DNA of 64,000 nt, taken from assembly GCA_028023455.1 (NCBI GenBank), contig JAQFVV010000002.1, forward strand, positions 30,945,725 through 31,009,724. The letters run 5' to 3'. Numbering within the stretch: position 1 is the stretch's first letter; each line of letters starts with the position of its first letter. The translations under genes were made by a program, and so were the position numbers. Below are positions 47,180-57,659 of this stretch, piece after piece. Source of the DNA: Epiperipatus broadwayi. Taxonomy: Eukaryota > Onychophora > Udeonychophora > Euonychophora > Peripatidae. The notes under the pieces are model-generated. The model saw nothing but the letters and a program-made list of their open reading frames with translations. It was not told the DNA's origin and made no database searches.

Positions 47180-47825
47180 ATAGAGGCAAAACTCTTCATA
47201 CAGTAGTGCCACCTAGTCCAAGCCAAAGTAATCAATGGATGCAAGAAGATTTGTGTATAAATACATATTTAGTGCCTACTCTATTTAGTGCCTGCTCATC
47301 TATTATTCCCATACTAGTTCCTAGCTTGCGGTTTTGATAAGTGAGGAGCTTTAGATCTGACACTGCACATAGATCTTAGGATCTAATGCAACTTTTCTCA
47401 CAGCCACCTTTTATTTAGTTAACTATAAAACTATGAGTCAAAAATGAAAACACAATAATGTTTTTAATCCAAGCTAGTCATATAGATCTGATTTAGAATC
47501 TATACATTTTGGTGTCTTTGGTACTTTAATAACTATAAGGACCATTATCCTATGGGCAGGATTGGTATTAAACTAATAAACATCACACGATCACTATTTC
47601 CTATGCTTACACTGTTAAAATAGAAGCAAACTCTCCATATAGTAGTGTCACCCAGTGCAAGCCAGAGTCTGGGAATGTTAGATGAATAGGCACTTGACAG
47701 GGATTTTATGTACAAACCTTGCATCTATTGATTACTCTGGCTTACTGGGTGGCACTATTATATGGAGAGTTTTCCTCTGTTTTGACAGCTCATGTAAGCA
47801 TAAGAAATAGTGGTTAGATGGTGGG
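47180..47825. repeat. H2 repeat pair
   Basis: A near full-length H2 unit (47180-47607: GAGGCAAAACTCTTCATAC start, GTTAACTATAAAACTATGAG body, CATCACACGATCAC end) is followed by a short palindromic H2 copy (47608-47825). The hammerhead near 47290-47350 (minus) is heavily mutated (CTTATCA, GGAA). Confidence 0.7.
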
Positions 47826-48817
47826 TAGCACCGTGCACTAAAATAATTTCTAAAATCTAATATAAAATACATTTTTATATAATGCAATAAATTTCCTAGG
47901 TTATAAAACTTTTTGGCACATAAAATAACAATATCAAATATGACCTGCAATAAATCCTTAGGTCTATGGATTTATAACTCAGGCTAGATGAACTCGGGTT
48001 AGAAATTCATCTTTTATTGTAGTAGTCAGTCTTCTGACACAGAATGTAAACTAAAATATTCTGCTCTCCCTTTTATACCATTCTATTTTCAATTAATATA
48101 TTTTTTTAATTATGGAATATTCCAAAGACCAAATGGACAACAACTTTGAAGATGACATACATCTATATTTCATTTCAATTATACTCAGTAATAATTCATT
48201 CTCATATTTCCCCTTATAGAAACTGTTTCAAATGACTACTCACTGGTGGTTACCAGACATATATTGCTATAAACCTTTATGATTAAATGAAATGAATCCC
48301 TGGATTAAATTAATTAAAGCTGCATACAAATCACTTCGTTGTTTTTCCAAGAGTGTTTTTTTTTTCATTTGCCTAGCCAAAAGCAAAAAATATTTATAGT
48401 AGTTTTTGATTTTTCCTTCTATAATTGGGCATATCATTAGTGGATAATAGTAGCATTTTTACGACAGTTCCTTCTATTGACTTTATATTTATAAATTGGA
48501 AGATTAGAAGCATAGTGCATCTTGCTAAATAAGAGATAAAGTGACCTCAATGGGCAGTTGAATACATTATTTGTATTTCAGTGATTCATCAATTGCTTAC
48601 CAGTTTATTAAGTCACACCTTTGCTTTGAAGAGAATCTAGATTATTAATTATAAAACATTAGATACATGAAATAACTGAAACACAGGTTTGTTATATACC
48701 TGTGGCTATATATATGTAATATAGGGTATATGAGCATAGACTTTCACATGACCCACCTCTCTCCACTCTATCTAATAATACTGATACACCTAAACACATA
48801 TATGCTGAAAAGATAAA

Positions 48818-48874
48818 TAATCACCAATATACGTATTTCATGCTAAAGCAGCAATCATCAGTTGGTCCAGACTA
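48818..48874 (-). ncRNA. Hammerhead ribozyme with intact core (H1, left arm)
   Basis: Minus strand: CTGATGA (plus 48855-48861), stem II TGC/GCA around TGCTTTA, GAAA, self-complementary stem III TACGTA, ATA cleavage site. Stem I has inner ACCAA/TTGGT and outer TAGTC/GATTA parts separated by a TGG bulge. All invariant bases are present; the first stem II pair is T-T. Confidence 0.8.
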
Positions 48875-49006
48875 CCCCATCTTTCAATTGGATGGACGGT
48901 TGAAGAGTTGGAGTGTGGAGTGGATTGAAGCCTGTCCATTAAACTATGAGGATAGTCTATCTTAATATATATCTGAGCACTTATACTATATATGTGTAAA
49001 GATGGG

Positions 49007-49064
49007 GTAGTCTGGACCAACTGATGATTGCTGGTTTAGCATGAAATACGTATATTGGTGATTA
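49007..49064 (+). ncRNA. Hammerhead ribozyme with intact core (H1, right arm)
   Basis: CTGATGA at 49021-49027, stem II TGC/GCA (49029-49031, 49039-49041), GAAA at 49043-49046, and stem III palindrome TACGTA at 49047-49052. Cleavage is predicted after A49054. Inner stem I pairs 49016-49020 with 49055-49059; outer stem I pairs 49008-49012 with 49060-49064. This is a type I fold with a very short stem III, the form known from retrozymes and Penelope-like elements, where a dimeric fold is often needed. Confidence 0.85.
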
Positions 49065-49291
49065 TTTATCTTTTCAGCATATATGTGTTTAGGTGTATCA
49101 GTGTTATTAGATAGAGTGGAGAGAGGTGGGTGGTGTGAAAGTCTGTGCTCATATACCCTATATTAGATACATGAATAAATTTATTGGTATCTTGGTACAA
49201 CAACAATAATTATGAAAAAGGAAATCTAAATATTATAAATCTATTTGAAAGGTTAATTGTTGAGGAAAATGCATAGATGTGATTTAAATAT

Positions 49292-49612
49292 AAGGGATTT
49301 GAACACATACTTTCAAGCACCCTTCAACTATCCACACTATCTCACACTGCTGATACATATGATCACACACATGCAGAAAAGATAATCACCAATGTATGTA
49401 TTTTGTGCTGAACCAGAATTCATCAGTAGGTCCAGATCATCATCTCCCCCACACACATATAATCAGTGCTCAGTTTATATTCCGACATGCAACTCTTCAG
49501 CCATCTATATCATTCAAAATCTGATGATGGAATGCCCAAATCCCATGCTGATGCCAATATTATTGTTATGCCCATGTTAACCTCAAGTCATTCTAACTTC
49601 ACATGTGATTTA
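49292..49612 (-). repeat. H1 repeat, copy 8, 15-bp target duplication
   Basis: Non-palindromic H1 copy with an internal deletion, flanked by perfect ATGTGATTTAAATAT at 49277-49291 and 49613-49627. The minus-strand hammerhead near 49385-49445 keeps CTGATGA, but GAAA is AAAA. The minus-strand 3' end reads TGTTCAAATCCC, like a tRNA B box. Confidence 0.88.
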
Positions 49613-49627
49613 AATATTTTCTTGACA

Positions 49628-50185
49628 ATCCATCTTTTGCTTTCATTTGGCAGAATAAACCTTATTAAGGACAAAGGAAAGATGGATATAAACTATATTC
49701 CTACCATAAGCATTAATTAATCAATTTTTAGCCTTTTATCTTTTAAAAGATTAACCACCAAAAAGTAGATATTAGATCAAAGATTTAAGATCGTGAGTTT
49801 AAAATTAAGGTATATGCATTTATATATATATATATGAAAAAATTGTATATAAGTCTGTATCCATATTAATATCATATAGGATCATTAGTCACCTCAAAAA
49901 TTGTTTGTATCATATGCAATATGAAAATTTATAAAATTTGAACAGGGTTTTAATTAATATTTAGCTATTTTGCATGGGATTCCAATCTATCACTGATTGT
50001 TCAGGGAGATCCTGAGCAACCCTATATATTAAGATGATTGTGGAGGGATGTAATATCATCTGGGTGTTTTAAAATTAATATTGACATTATGACATGGGTT
50101 ATTATTAGTTTGACATTAACAGTATTGTCTGATAAGAATGCTTGCATTATTAGGTAAACCTTGTATTCGAAATGACCAAACACAT
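49628..50185. other. Intronic sequence, no feature
   Basis: AT-rich, with one (AT)n run near 49820. Nothing else. Confidence 0.45.
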
Positions 50186-50272
50186 ATATGGAGAAAGAGA
50201 GGGGGGGCGAGAGGGAGAGAGAGGGGAGAGAGAGAGGGGGAGGGAAGGAGGGGGAGGGGGAGAGAGAGATTA
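50186..50272 (+). repeat. Purine-only (GA)n/G-rich tract
   Basis: About 85 bp of almost pure purine (AGAGAGG, GGGGAGGG units). It could form triplex or block replication. A simple repeat, not coding. Confidence 0.9.
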
Positions 50273-51476
50273 AATAACAAAACAATGATGTGGCTACTCA
50301 AAACATAACAGTTTAGTCCAATGGATAATCTGCTTTTATTGTGCACTATGACACTAACCTTTCTATTTGCATTATAAATGCATGCTAACTCATTTTACCA
50401 TGGAACATAAATCCAGTTGTTGATTGTTGGGCTTTTATGCTGATGATATTATCCACATGTCTAAAGGATATTTTATAATGACAGATTGGTAATAAATACT
50501 CTTATTTTAAAGCTTTCAAAAATTGTTTCAATAGAAATTAGACTTTTTTTTTATCTGTGTTGATCTTTACACATGCTTACTCCATTTGTTGTGCAAAATT
50601 TTATATTGCATATTCATACCAGTGGATTTTTAAACACCCATAGTTCTAGAAGATTTCATTATCTCATACTTAGTCATGATTCTTGAAGCTTAATGATCTT
50701 GAAATGTTAAGCATAAATGTTCCATCTAATAGAGGATTAGCAAGTCCATTTTCTCAATCCAAGCAAACACTACCTTCTGTTTTATACATTTTTACAGGTG
50801 ACCCCACCTTTCAATTATTCTTTTAGACTTCTATATAACTTTATCTTTCTTATTGCATTGCCTAATCCATATAATATTAATATCATCTATATTCCTTATT
50901 ACTTTTTACAATGCTTTTTTACAACCCATTATTGATCGTTTTGATTGGCCCAGAAATCTTCTTCAGAACTATACAAACATAATACAAATATACACGGACA
51001 TATAATTTTACATTATATATATATATTCTATCTTTGAATCATCTATTAATAAAACATTCTATCTTCGAATCATTATTTATATACCCATATATATATAATG
51101 TAAAATTATACGTTCATGTATATTATTTTCATGCTGCAACATTTTTAATGAACACATTTTTTTACGGAAAACTTAGCTGTATATAAACCAATAAAATATT
51201 TTAAAGCAGAATAAAGAAATGGTTATTTTTTAAGGTTGCTACAGTTGAAAATACTGTAATATAGATGCTATCATTATTCACCTACTGCCTATGCCACTTT
51301 TAATACTCAGTTTAATATTTAATGCTCAGTTTAATATTTTTGTTTTCCATGTTAATCCCAAAAATTGATGTAATTAATAAAAAAAACTGTTTCTATTTAT
51401 TGGAGTAACAATTTCTTTATAATCCAAGCCTTTACCTAGAAGAATCTTATTTTTTACGTGACCACTTTTACTCAAG
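50273..51476. other. Intronic sequence, no gene
   Basis: Contains a short inverted arrangement near 51000-51120 (TATAATTTTACATTATATAT and complement). Nothing else. Confidence 0.45.
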
Positions 51477-51490
51477 ATGTCCAATAGTTA

Positions 51491-51685
51491 AAACAGGCAA
51501 AACTCTCCATACAGTAGTGCCACTCATTGCAAGCCAGAGTAATCACTGAATGCCAGAAGGCTCGTGCATAAAATCCCTATCTAGTGCCTACTCATCCAAT
51601 ATCCCCAGACTAATTTCTAGCTTGTGGCTTGCGTCAGTTATGAGCAAGCATAAGAAATGGTGATCATGTAATGTTTAGTGGTTTA
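51491..51685 (-). repeat. H2 repeat with 14-bp target duplication
   Basis: Starts AAACAGGCAAAACTCTCC exactly like the copy at 45779 and ends GTTTAGTGGTTTA. Flanked by perfect ATGTCCAATAGTTA at 51477-51490 and 51686-51699. The minus-strand hammerhead (near 51595-51640) has GAAA and GTC, but the core reads CTGACGC and the 5' half of stem I is deleted. The fixed end at one side and variable other side fit target-primed reverse transcription. Confidence 0.85.
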
Positions 51686-51699
51686 ATGTCCAATAGTTA

Positions 51700-52539
51700 T
51701 TAATTCATATTATTTAGAAATTGAAATAAAATATATCACCACACAGGATAAACTTAACAAAGAAACTGTCTTAGAAAGCATTGTGTATCATGAATTTTTT
51801 TTTTTATGAATTGCACATTGTTAACTTATTATAATTATTAATTATAATACTAAATAATTAATTTTTTTAAAACTATCTAAAGAAATTTAGCTATTTGTAA
51901 GCCTGCAGCAATTAAAAATATTACACAGGCACCCCTAGTTATATGTATGTGGTTTTAATTTATTAGGTATGAATGAATTAAATTTGTCAAGTGTGATCTA
52001 AACATATATGGTACTGGTTGTTAATTTGATTAGATTTTTCAGTAATATTATTTCAGGCTACATTGTTCCCTAATGATCTCCATACGAACTAAAACCTCTG
52101 TTTTTTAGAAGTCATTTAAAAAAAAAAAAAATCTTATGGGAGATTTTTTAAAAACAAAGAACCAACTTATGATTAAAATAAAAATAATATTGACATTTAT
52201 TTTTTTGTTAATGTTTTTCCTCATATATGCCATTTCATTTTTTGTTTTATCATTTTGAGGGGAAAAAAAGAATCCACGATGGATAAAAATTTGTATAGAT
52301 TTTTAATTTTCACAAAAGTGATTATTTTAATCGTTAGGGAATAAATGGGAAGAAATCTCATACAATTTTTTTTCTGTATATCGATTCTCTTTCAGTTAAT
52401 AATTTTATATAAAGTCACCATAAAAGTAATTGGAATTTTAGTTGATAAATTATACAAGTAATTATAAGTTTGATTTGCTATGTGATTTATAAATATCATT
52501 AATTAAATATTATATAACATGTATGTATACATAGTGTGT
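51700..52539. other. AT-rich sequence, no feature
   Basis: Nothing supported. Confidence 0.45.
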
Positions 52540-52790
52540 GTCAATAAAAAAGGTATAGGTTTTTTTCTTCAAGATACTTGCAGCGCCATCTCTAAACCAA
52601 TGTTTGTGTTACATAGGAACCTAATTTAGCTATCCACAAAAATTTTAAGGTAGTAGGGTGCTTGGATCATGAGTTGTAGTGTTAAATATGACAATGTTTC
52701 ATGCTTTCATAGATTATCTTCAATAGTCTCTCTGACATCATGAAATTTGCATAAATATTTTTGCAACAAGACTTCATTTGCATATGCAGT
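52540..52790. repeat. Dispersed repeat related to 11.9 kb
   Basis: Begins GTGTGTCAATAAAAAAGGTA and contains CAGCGCCATCTCT, then a stretch matching 11955-12030. Mariner-like appearance, but no transposase or terminal repeats were identified. Confidence 0.35.
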
Positions 52791-54168
52791 TTGTCGTTTC
52801 AAATATTTCAATAGCATTTCTGCCCAATTTAAAATAAAATTCAATGTTAATGCTTTGTTCCATAGGTATGAACACACTCAAATTCATAAATCATGATTGA
52901 GATAAGCACAGTTAAATTGTTTTGACGGAAGGCTAAAGTAGATCATTGCGTAATGCATGCACTGAGAAAGAAACAATAACTAATTACCACGGCTGTGTAT
53001 GTCGAGTAATTATATAGGAATTAACAACATTATGAATAGATTGATGTAATTTCTACATGTGATGAAAATACATGAAGATTACCAAAGACAGAAACATACC
53101 ATGTTACCCTTATGATTATTTCCAGCAGATTTTTTTAAAAAAATACTGTTTAAAAGCAATTGGCAGCAATCTTTTGTTGAATACTGCTTTGGCAGAAACA
53201 GTAAACAGTGTGATTGTAAGAAACAGAAACACCAGTTGCTAGGGCAGAAACATCTTTTTTACCCCAAAGAAATGATTTTAAGTATGGCTTTAAAAATGAC
53301 ACCGCCCTTGTTGCAATCAAAAAGAAATTGTCTGAAGATATAGACAGCAGAGATGAGTATTTACACATTTCAAGTAGTATTATTATCGACTCTTCTTCAG
53401 GTATTGCTGGACTGACCAGTAACAATATTAGCATAGGAGTTGAACTTACACCCTTTAGATTTTTGAATATCAAATTTTAGGGCAATAATCCAACCCACTG
53501 AGATACTCTATCAAAGACAACAGACAATAACAATTTCATATACTGATCTATGAGGGATTGGTTCAATTCCTTCTGATTTCTTCAATTAATTTTATTTATT
53601 TATTTTAATACTTTTCCCTCAGAGTGAGGTTAATTAGAGGCTTCCAGACATTATGTATTGCCGCAATAGGTTGATGTATAAGTTTATTTGACCTTGTCAT
53701 ATAAGCAGCTTCTTTGAATTATTTTTTGTACCCTTTCCTCTCTAATACGTGTTGTCTATTTGCGTATTATTACTAACAAGTTGTTTGTATTTGAAAAGTT
53801 TAAAATATTCTAGACATTCAACATTTAATAATAGATATTGGAAATAGTCCACCATATCACACCATTCAATATCTTATATCTTCTATAATCCTTTCCAATA
53901 CATTTCTTATAATTTCTATGCTTCTAATTATAACCACATAATTTTTCTTTTTTTTACTTATAAGCGTCTCCAAAACATTTTTTTTAAAATTTATGCTCGT
54001 CAAAATTTCTCATTACTAGTCTGAGTTTTCCAACTCACCTTTTGCATTATCCTCTATTTTTAAAATGTTCACATTTTTCTTCTCATTTAACAAGTCTAAC
54101 TGCAATGAGTTCCTATCTTTTTTAAAATCTTTTTACCCACAGCAATTGCCACTTGATTTGATTGCTAT
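52791..54168. other. Intronic sequence, no supported gene
   Basis: The short minus-strand open frame at 53150-53473 has no recognisable domain and is not called. Confidence 0.45.
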
Positions 54169-54181
54169 TTCTATTATTTAA

Positions 54182-54434
54182 TTTGATTGTGAAATGTGTT
54201 TTGTGTCTGTGACACAAAATGGGTTTTTTTTCGCAACCTAGACATGGCTGAGTGCACTTACGGTGGAGTCCACCAGAATCACATGTAATATTAAGTTTTC
54301 ATTTTATTTGTATTTGTAGTTTGATTCTGGAAAACTCCACCAAAAGTGCCTTCAGCCATGTCTAAGTTTCAAAAGAAAAATTATTTCATGTCACAGATAT
54401 AAAAATCATTTTGCAATCAAATTATGAATTAATA
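54182..54434. repeat. Palindromic repeat H4 with 13-bp target duplication
   Basis: Imperfect inverted repeat with arms of about 110 bp. TAGACATGGCTGAGTGCACT and GGTGGAGT on the left are mirrored by ACTCCACC and AGTGCCTTCAGCCATGTCTA on the right. Flanked by TTCTATTATTTAA (54169-54181) and TTCTATCATTTAA (54435-54447), one mismatch. No hammerhead core seen. Confidence 0.7.
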
Positions 54435-55040
54435 TTCTATCATTTAACCTAACTTTTAAATATTTAAAAGCACTAACCTGCTTTATATTTATTTTTTTGT
54501 CTAAAACTCATTCTTAATCTTTTCCTTTCTCTACAAGTTTTCTTTGCTTTAGATTTATTGCATATATTTTCACCTGCTTAACAATTTTTAACTGCGATCT
54601 CATTATCTATAAATCTGAAAGAATGAACTGTACCATCATCACTGCTAATTCTATCCTTATCAAAATAAGATCTATTTATTAACTCATCTAAATATATTTA
54701 AATTAGATAGAAGATAGATATCAGTTCTGCTTTATACTTCTTAATTATAGAAAATGTAGATATAGTATGATCTATAAGATAAATGTGAGATCTATCATTC
54801 ATCAAGATGATATTGTTTTTGATAAGCATAGAATTAAAATTGGGGATAATATAGTTCATTGAAACAAACTTCCAGATAAATGAGACCAAGTTAAAAAAAT
54901 CTTAAGCGAGATTGTCAAAATATGTGTATAATATTTTTAAAAAAGCTTGTTTTATCTATTTTCTGCATCAATTGCCTTAGATGATCCCATTTATCCTTTT
55001 CCAGAGTTAATTTCTCTCTCTCTCTATATATATATATATG

Positions 55041-55552
55041 AAAAACAAAAACCAAGTTTTATATACGTAAACCTGCTATCGCTTGTATTTATGATCAATA
55101 GATGGAGCTTTACCAAGACCTCCAAACAAGCGTATTTTTGTTTACATAAACATCAGACTCAGAAATCACTGTCTCTTTCATTGGCTCCACCCTCAGACCA
55201 GCTGATTTCAAACTGATTTTCTATCATCAGTGAAGAATAGGAGTTAGAAACTAGTCCTAAACACTAACCCCAAGCGTTTATGCAACAAGTTTCTATCAGT
55301 TTGCAAGCATAATTTTTTTAGACACATAAATGTCTTCAAACTCAGCTTATCAAGCCAGATAGCTATATGGGTCTGATACCAGTTCAGTTTCTCCACATAG
55401 TCAAAGCTTCTGCAATATATATCATAGCAAGAAAACTTAAAGGTACATTTATAAAAAACAAAAACAAGTTTTATATACGTAAACCTGCTATCACTTGTAT
55501 TTATGATCAATAGATGGAGCTTTACCAAGACCTCCAAACAAGTGTATTTTAT
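55041..55552. repeat. Direct repeats around a hammerhead (pseudo-LTR-like)
   Basis: About 97 bp (TTTTATATACGTAAACCTGC through GACCTCCAAACAAG) occurs at about 55053-55139 and again at 55465-55552 with three or so differences. Between them lies the hammerhead at 55185-55243. A hammerhead between direct repeats resembles Penelope-like pseudo-LTRs. No coding part is attached. Confidence 0.6.
55185..55243 (-). ncRNA. Hammerhead ribozyme motif (Penelope-like)
   Basis: Minus strand: CTGATGA (plus 55224-55230), GAAA (55206-55209), stem III palindrome CAGCTG, GTC cleavage site (55196-55198). Inner stem I TGAGGG/TTCTTCA region (with G-T pairs) and outer GGAG/CTCC. Stem II is poor, so activity is doubtful although all core boxes are present. 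Confidence 0.6.
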
Positions 55553-55608
55553 ATATATATATATATTAAGGGTAATAATGCTCAAGGCTAAATGGGTTTG
55601 TAAATAAT

Positions 55609-55868
55609 CATTAAAAACCAGTCAACACTTAGGCAAAACATTGGTGGACGAGAGGTCAGCGCGACTGCCTTGCACTTGCAGGCAGTTGCCCGGGTTGCGG
55701 GTTCGTGTCCCGGCCAATGCTATGACATTTAAAAAAAAAACACTTAGGCAATTCCAATATCAATAACAATCAACAATTTGAAACTGTTGTCAAGGCAACT
55801 GACAACAGTTTGAAATTGTTGATTGTTATTGATATTAGGATTGTCTAAGTGATGACTGGTTTTTAATT
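55609..55868. repeat. Palindromic repeat H5 interrupted by a SINE
   Basis: Left arm ATTAAAAACCAGTC, CACTTAGGCA and then (after the SINE) CAATATCAATAACAATCAAC pairs with GTTGATTGTTATTGATATTA and GACTGGTTTTTAAT on the right. Without the SINE the palindrome is about 145 bp with a loop of about 9 bp. Confidence 0.85.
55637..55738 (+). mobile_element. tRNA-derived SINE, copy 7, inside palindrome H5
   Basis: GGTGGACGAGAGGTCAGCG, a TTGCACTTGC arm, GCGGGTTCGTGTCCC B box, AATGCTATGACATTT end and A tail. Perfect 13-bp duplication AACACTTAGGCAA at 55624-55636 and 55739-55751. Confidence 0.92.
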
Positions 55869-56771
55869 AATATATAACTTATAAGCATAATTTATTGTTA
55901 GTTAAGTTCATTCAGTTTATACCTTTTTTAATGCAGTTTATCAGATGTTACAATTTACTTTATATACAGTCTTATTTAAATTTATTCATGGAATAAAAAG
56001 TCTGAAACTTATTATAATAATTCACAAAAATGATAAATAGATTGGTATAGATATAAGAAAATGTGGACATTTTTCACAAATTCATTTAAATGATTCTTTG
56101 AGGATTTGACTTGCAAATTATCATAGTAACATTTTCCGACTTGGTTGTTCTGTGAATAGATTTATATTTTCAGCTTCACTTATTTGACAAACTGTAAATT
56201 ATTTATGGGCTTCTAAAATTGTTAGGCTTACTTTAAGTATTGAGATGCCATTGACAATAAATACCTGCAGACTTTCACAACTAGTTTCTAGATAATTAAA
56301 TTCGTTTGAAAGGAAGTGCCACACCTAAAATTGAAGCCACCCGATGGCTTTATTACCCCCTCCAAGCTTAATGAACCAAAAGTTTTAACATCATAGAGAC
56401 TTACTACAACAATCAGAAATCAAATATTTGTTATAATGTCAAATACATTGGTTTTTGGTAGCAACATTATTTAGATAAACTAATTATCATACGAATCTTG
56501 TTTATTTTATCTTATCCTGAATTGGATTCTTAGTGATTAATGTATTAGGAATATTATGATTCAAATTCTGGATATTTATCAAATTACAAACATTGTGGTA
56601 TTACTACAAAAGTTAATATAGTTAAGAGTAAACCGCAAAGTGAATCCACATCTCCAAAAATTTTTACAAGTGTATTTGTGGATTTAAATGAGAAATAAAA
56701 ACAGTAAAAGTAAATGAAGATTACTAGTCATTTAGATTTTGGAAATGTGGCCATTTTCATAAATAATGCTT

Positions 56772-57489
56772 AAGTCAAATAATTTTTTACTTTTGGGAAA
56801 TATATATATTCTAGCACATGTGAGTGTGCGGTGCAACTGTTCCCAAAAGCTATAAAGTGTTATAAAATAGATAAGTAAAAACATATAAATTGAGCGCTTT
56901 CAAAGGATCTTGCCTTCATAATGATAGCTTGCTACTATGTTTAATGATATGCAAATATGCTAATTCCATTTCTTTGATAAAGCATAGCACGTGTCCTTTC
57001 TCCACTTTTACAGACCCCCATACAGTATATAATATTGCATGTTCCAACAATAATTGTAAAGGCACATATTATGGCGAAAGCAGAGCATCTTTGTTCATAC
57101 GATTAGCACAACATAAATATTCATACAATAGAGCTCTCAACGATCCTTCTACCTATTCAGTTTTCTATCAGCATCAGAGCACAAGTCACCATGAGTGCAT
57201 TCCAGACAATCCCACAATCGTGTTTAGAGAGAGACATGACCTTAAAAGAAAAATCAAAGAGGCCTTCTTAATCTCATGAGACAAAGACACCATAAATAGG
57301 AAGGACACATGCTATGTTTTATCAAAGAAATGGAATTAGCATATTTGCATATCATTAAATATATTATCAAGCTATGATTATGAAGGCAAGATCCTTTGAA
57401 AGCGCTCAGCTTGTTTGTTTTTAGTTATCTATTTTATAACACTTTATAGCTTTTGGGAACAGTTGCGCCACACACGCACACGTGCTAGA
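56772..57489. mobile_element. Penelope-like remnant as a palindrome around a GIY-YIG ORF
   Basis: Inverted arms at about 56812-57005 and 57295-57489 (for example TTCCCAAAAGCTATAAAGTG and complement) enclose the endonuclease segment. Near-perfect 13-bp flanks are ATAAATAATGCTT (56759-56771) and ATAAAGAATGCTT (57490-57502). The right arm reads as the 3' untranslated region after the endonuclease stop; the left arm is the same region inverted. Confidence 0.75.
57004..57279 (+). CDS. GIY-YIG endonuclease fragment, Penelope-like
   Basis: Open frame (running from 56890) whose residues from TVYNIAC onward match the GIY-YIG endonuclease of Penelope-like retroelements. VYNIACSNNNC and GTYYGES are the two short GIY and YIG strands; SLFIRLAQHK supplies the conserved Arg and His region, and KRKIKEAFLI the Glu-containing helix near the C-terminus. 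Conceptually this enzyme nicks target DNA for reverse transcription. The reverse transcriptase part that should precede it is absent: the frame runs back into the inverted arm. I regard it as a truncated element rather than a host gene. The absence of stops across the domain suggests moderate age. Confidence 0.75.
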   Translation, partial: TFTDPHTVYNIACSNNNCKGTYYGESRASLFIRLAQHKYSYNRALNDPSTYSVFYQHQSTSHHECIPDNPTIVFRERHDLKRKIKEAFLIS

Positions 57490-57659
57490 ATAAAGAATGC
57501 TTCAAAACTGCATGAAATGTTACAAAAGCTACCAAGTGAAAGGTAAAAAAATAAATGAAGATAAATGGTAAAATACCAAAGTAATATTCAATGGGTTTTC
57601 ACAAAAGGCAAAAGTAGATCAAAAATGATTTAAACTATTTCATAATAGTTTTTATATTA

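Larger units (their letters stand above)
43470..48130 (-). mobile_element. Decayed Ty3/gypsy element with nested insertions
   Basis: Related flanking segments at about 43480-44165 and 47830-48130 act as degenerate LTRs; both contain a minus-strand TATA box (44074-44083 and 48068-48077) followed by GGAGAGCAG-like sequence. Between them, minus-strand remnants appear in the right order: a Gag CCHC knuckle (46204-46245), protease (46038-46170 and 45600-45778) and integrase (44934-45420). Most of the reverse transcriptase is missing. Multiple stops show it is long dead. It carries a nested RTE LINE and H1 and H2 repeats. Confidence 0.7.
48672..49161. repeat. H1 palindromic hammerhead repeat, copy 7, 14-bp target duplication
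   Basis: Head-to-head palindrome with arms at 48716-48880 and 49000-49161, each carrying an intact-core hammerhead. It is flanked by perfect ATTAGATACATGAA at 48658-48671 and 49162-49175. A leader at 48672-48716 (ACAGGTTTGTTATATACCTG hairpin) is shared with copies 3 and 9. This is the best-preserved example of the family. Confidence 0.9.

Noticed and set aside
52540-52790. Mariner transposon
   Set aside because: Start and CAGCGCCATCT motif are suggestive, but no inverted termini, TA duplication or transposase remnants were seen, so only a dispersed repeat is called.
53150-53473. 107-codon minus-strand open frame
   Set aside because: Hydrophobic low-information sequence with no domain; consistent with chance in AT-rich DNA.
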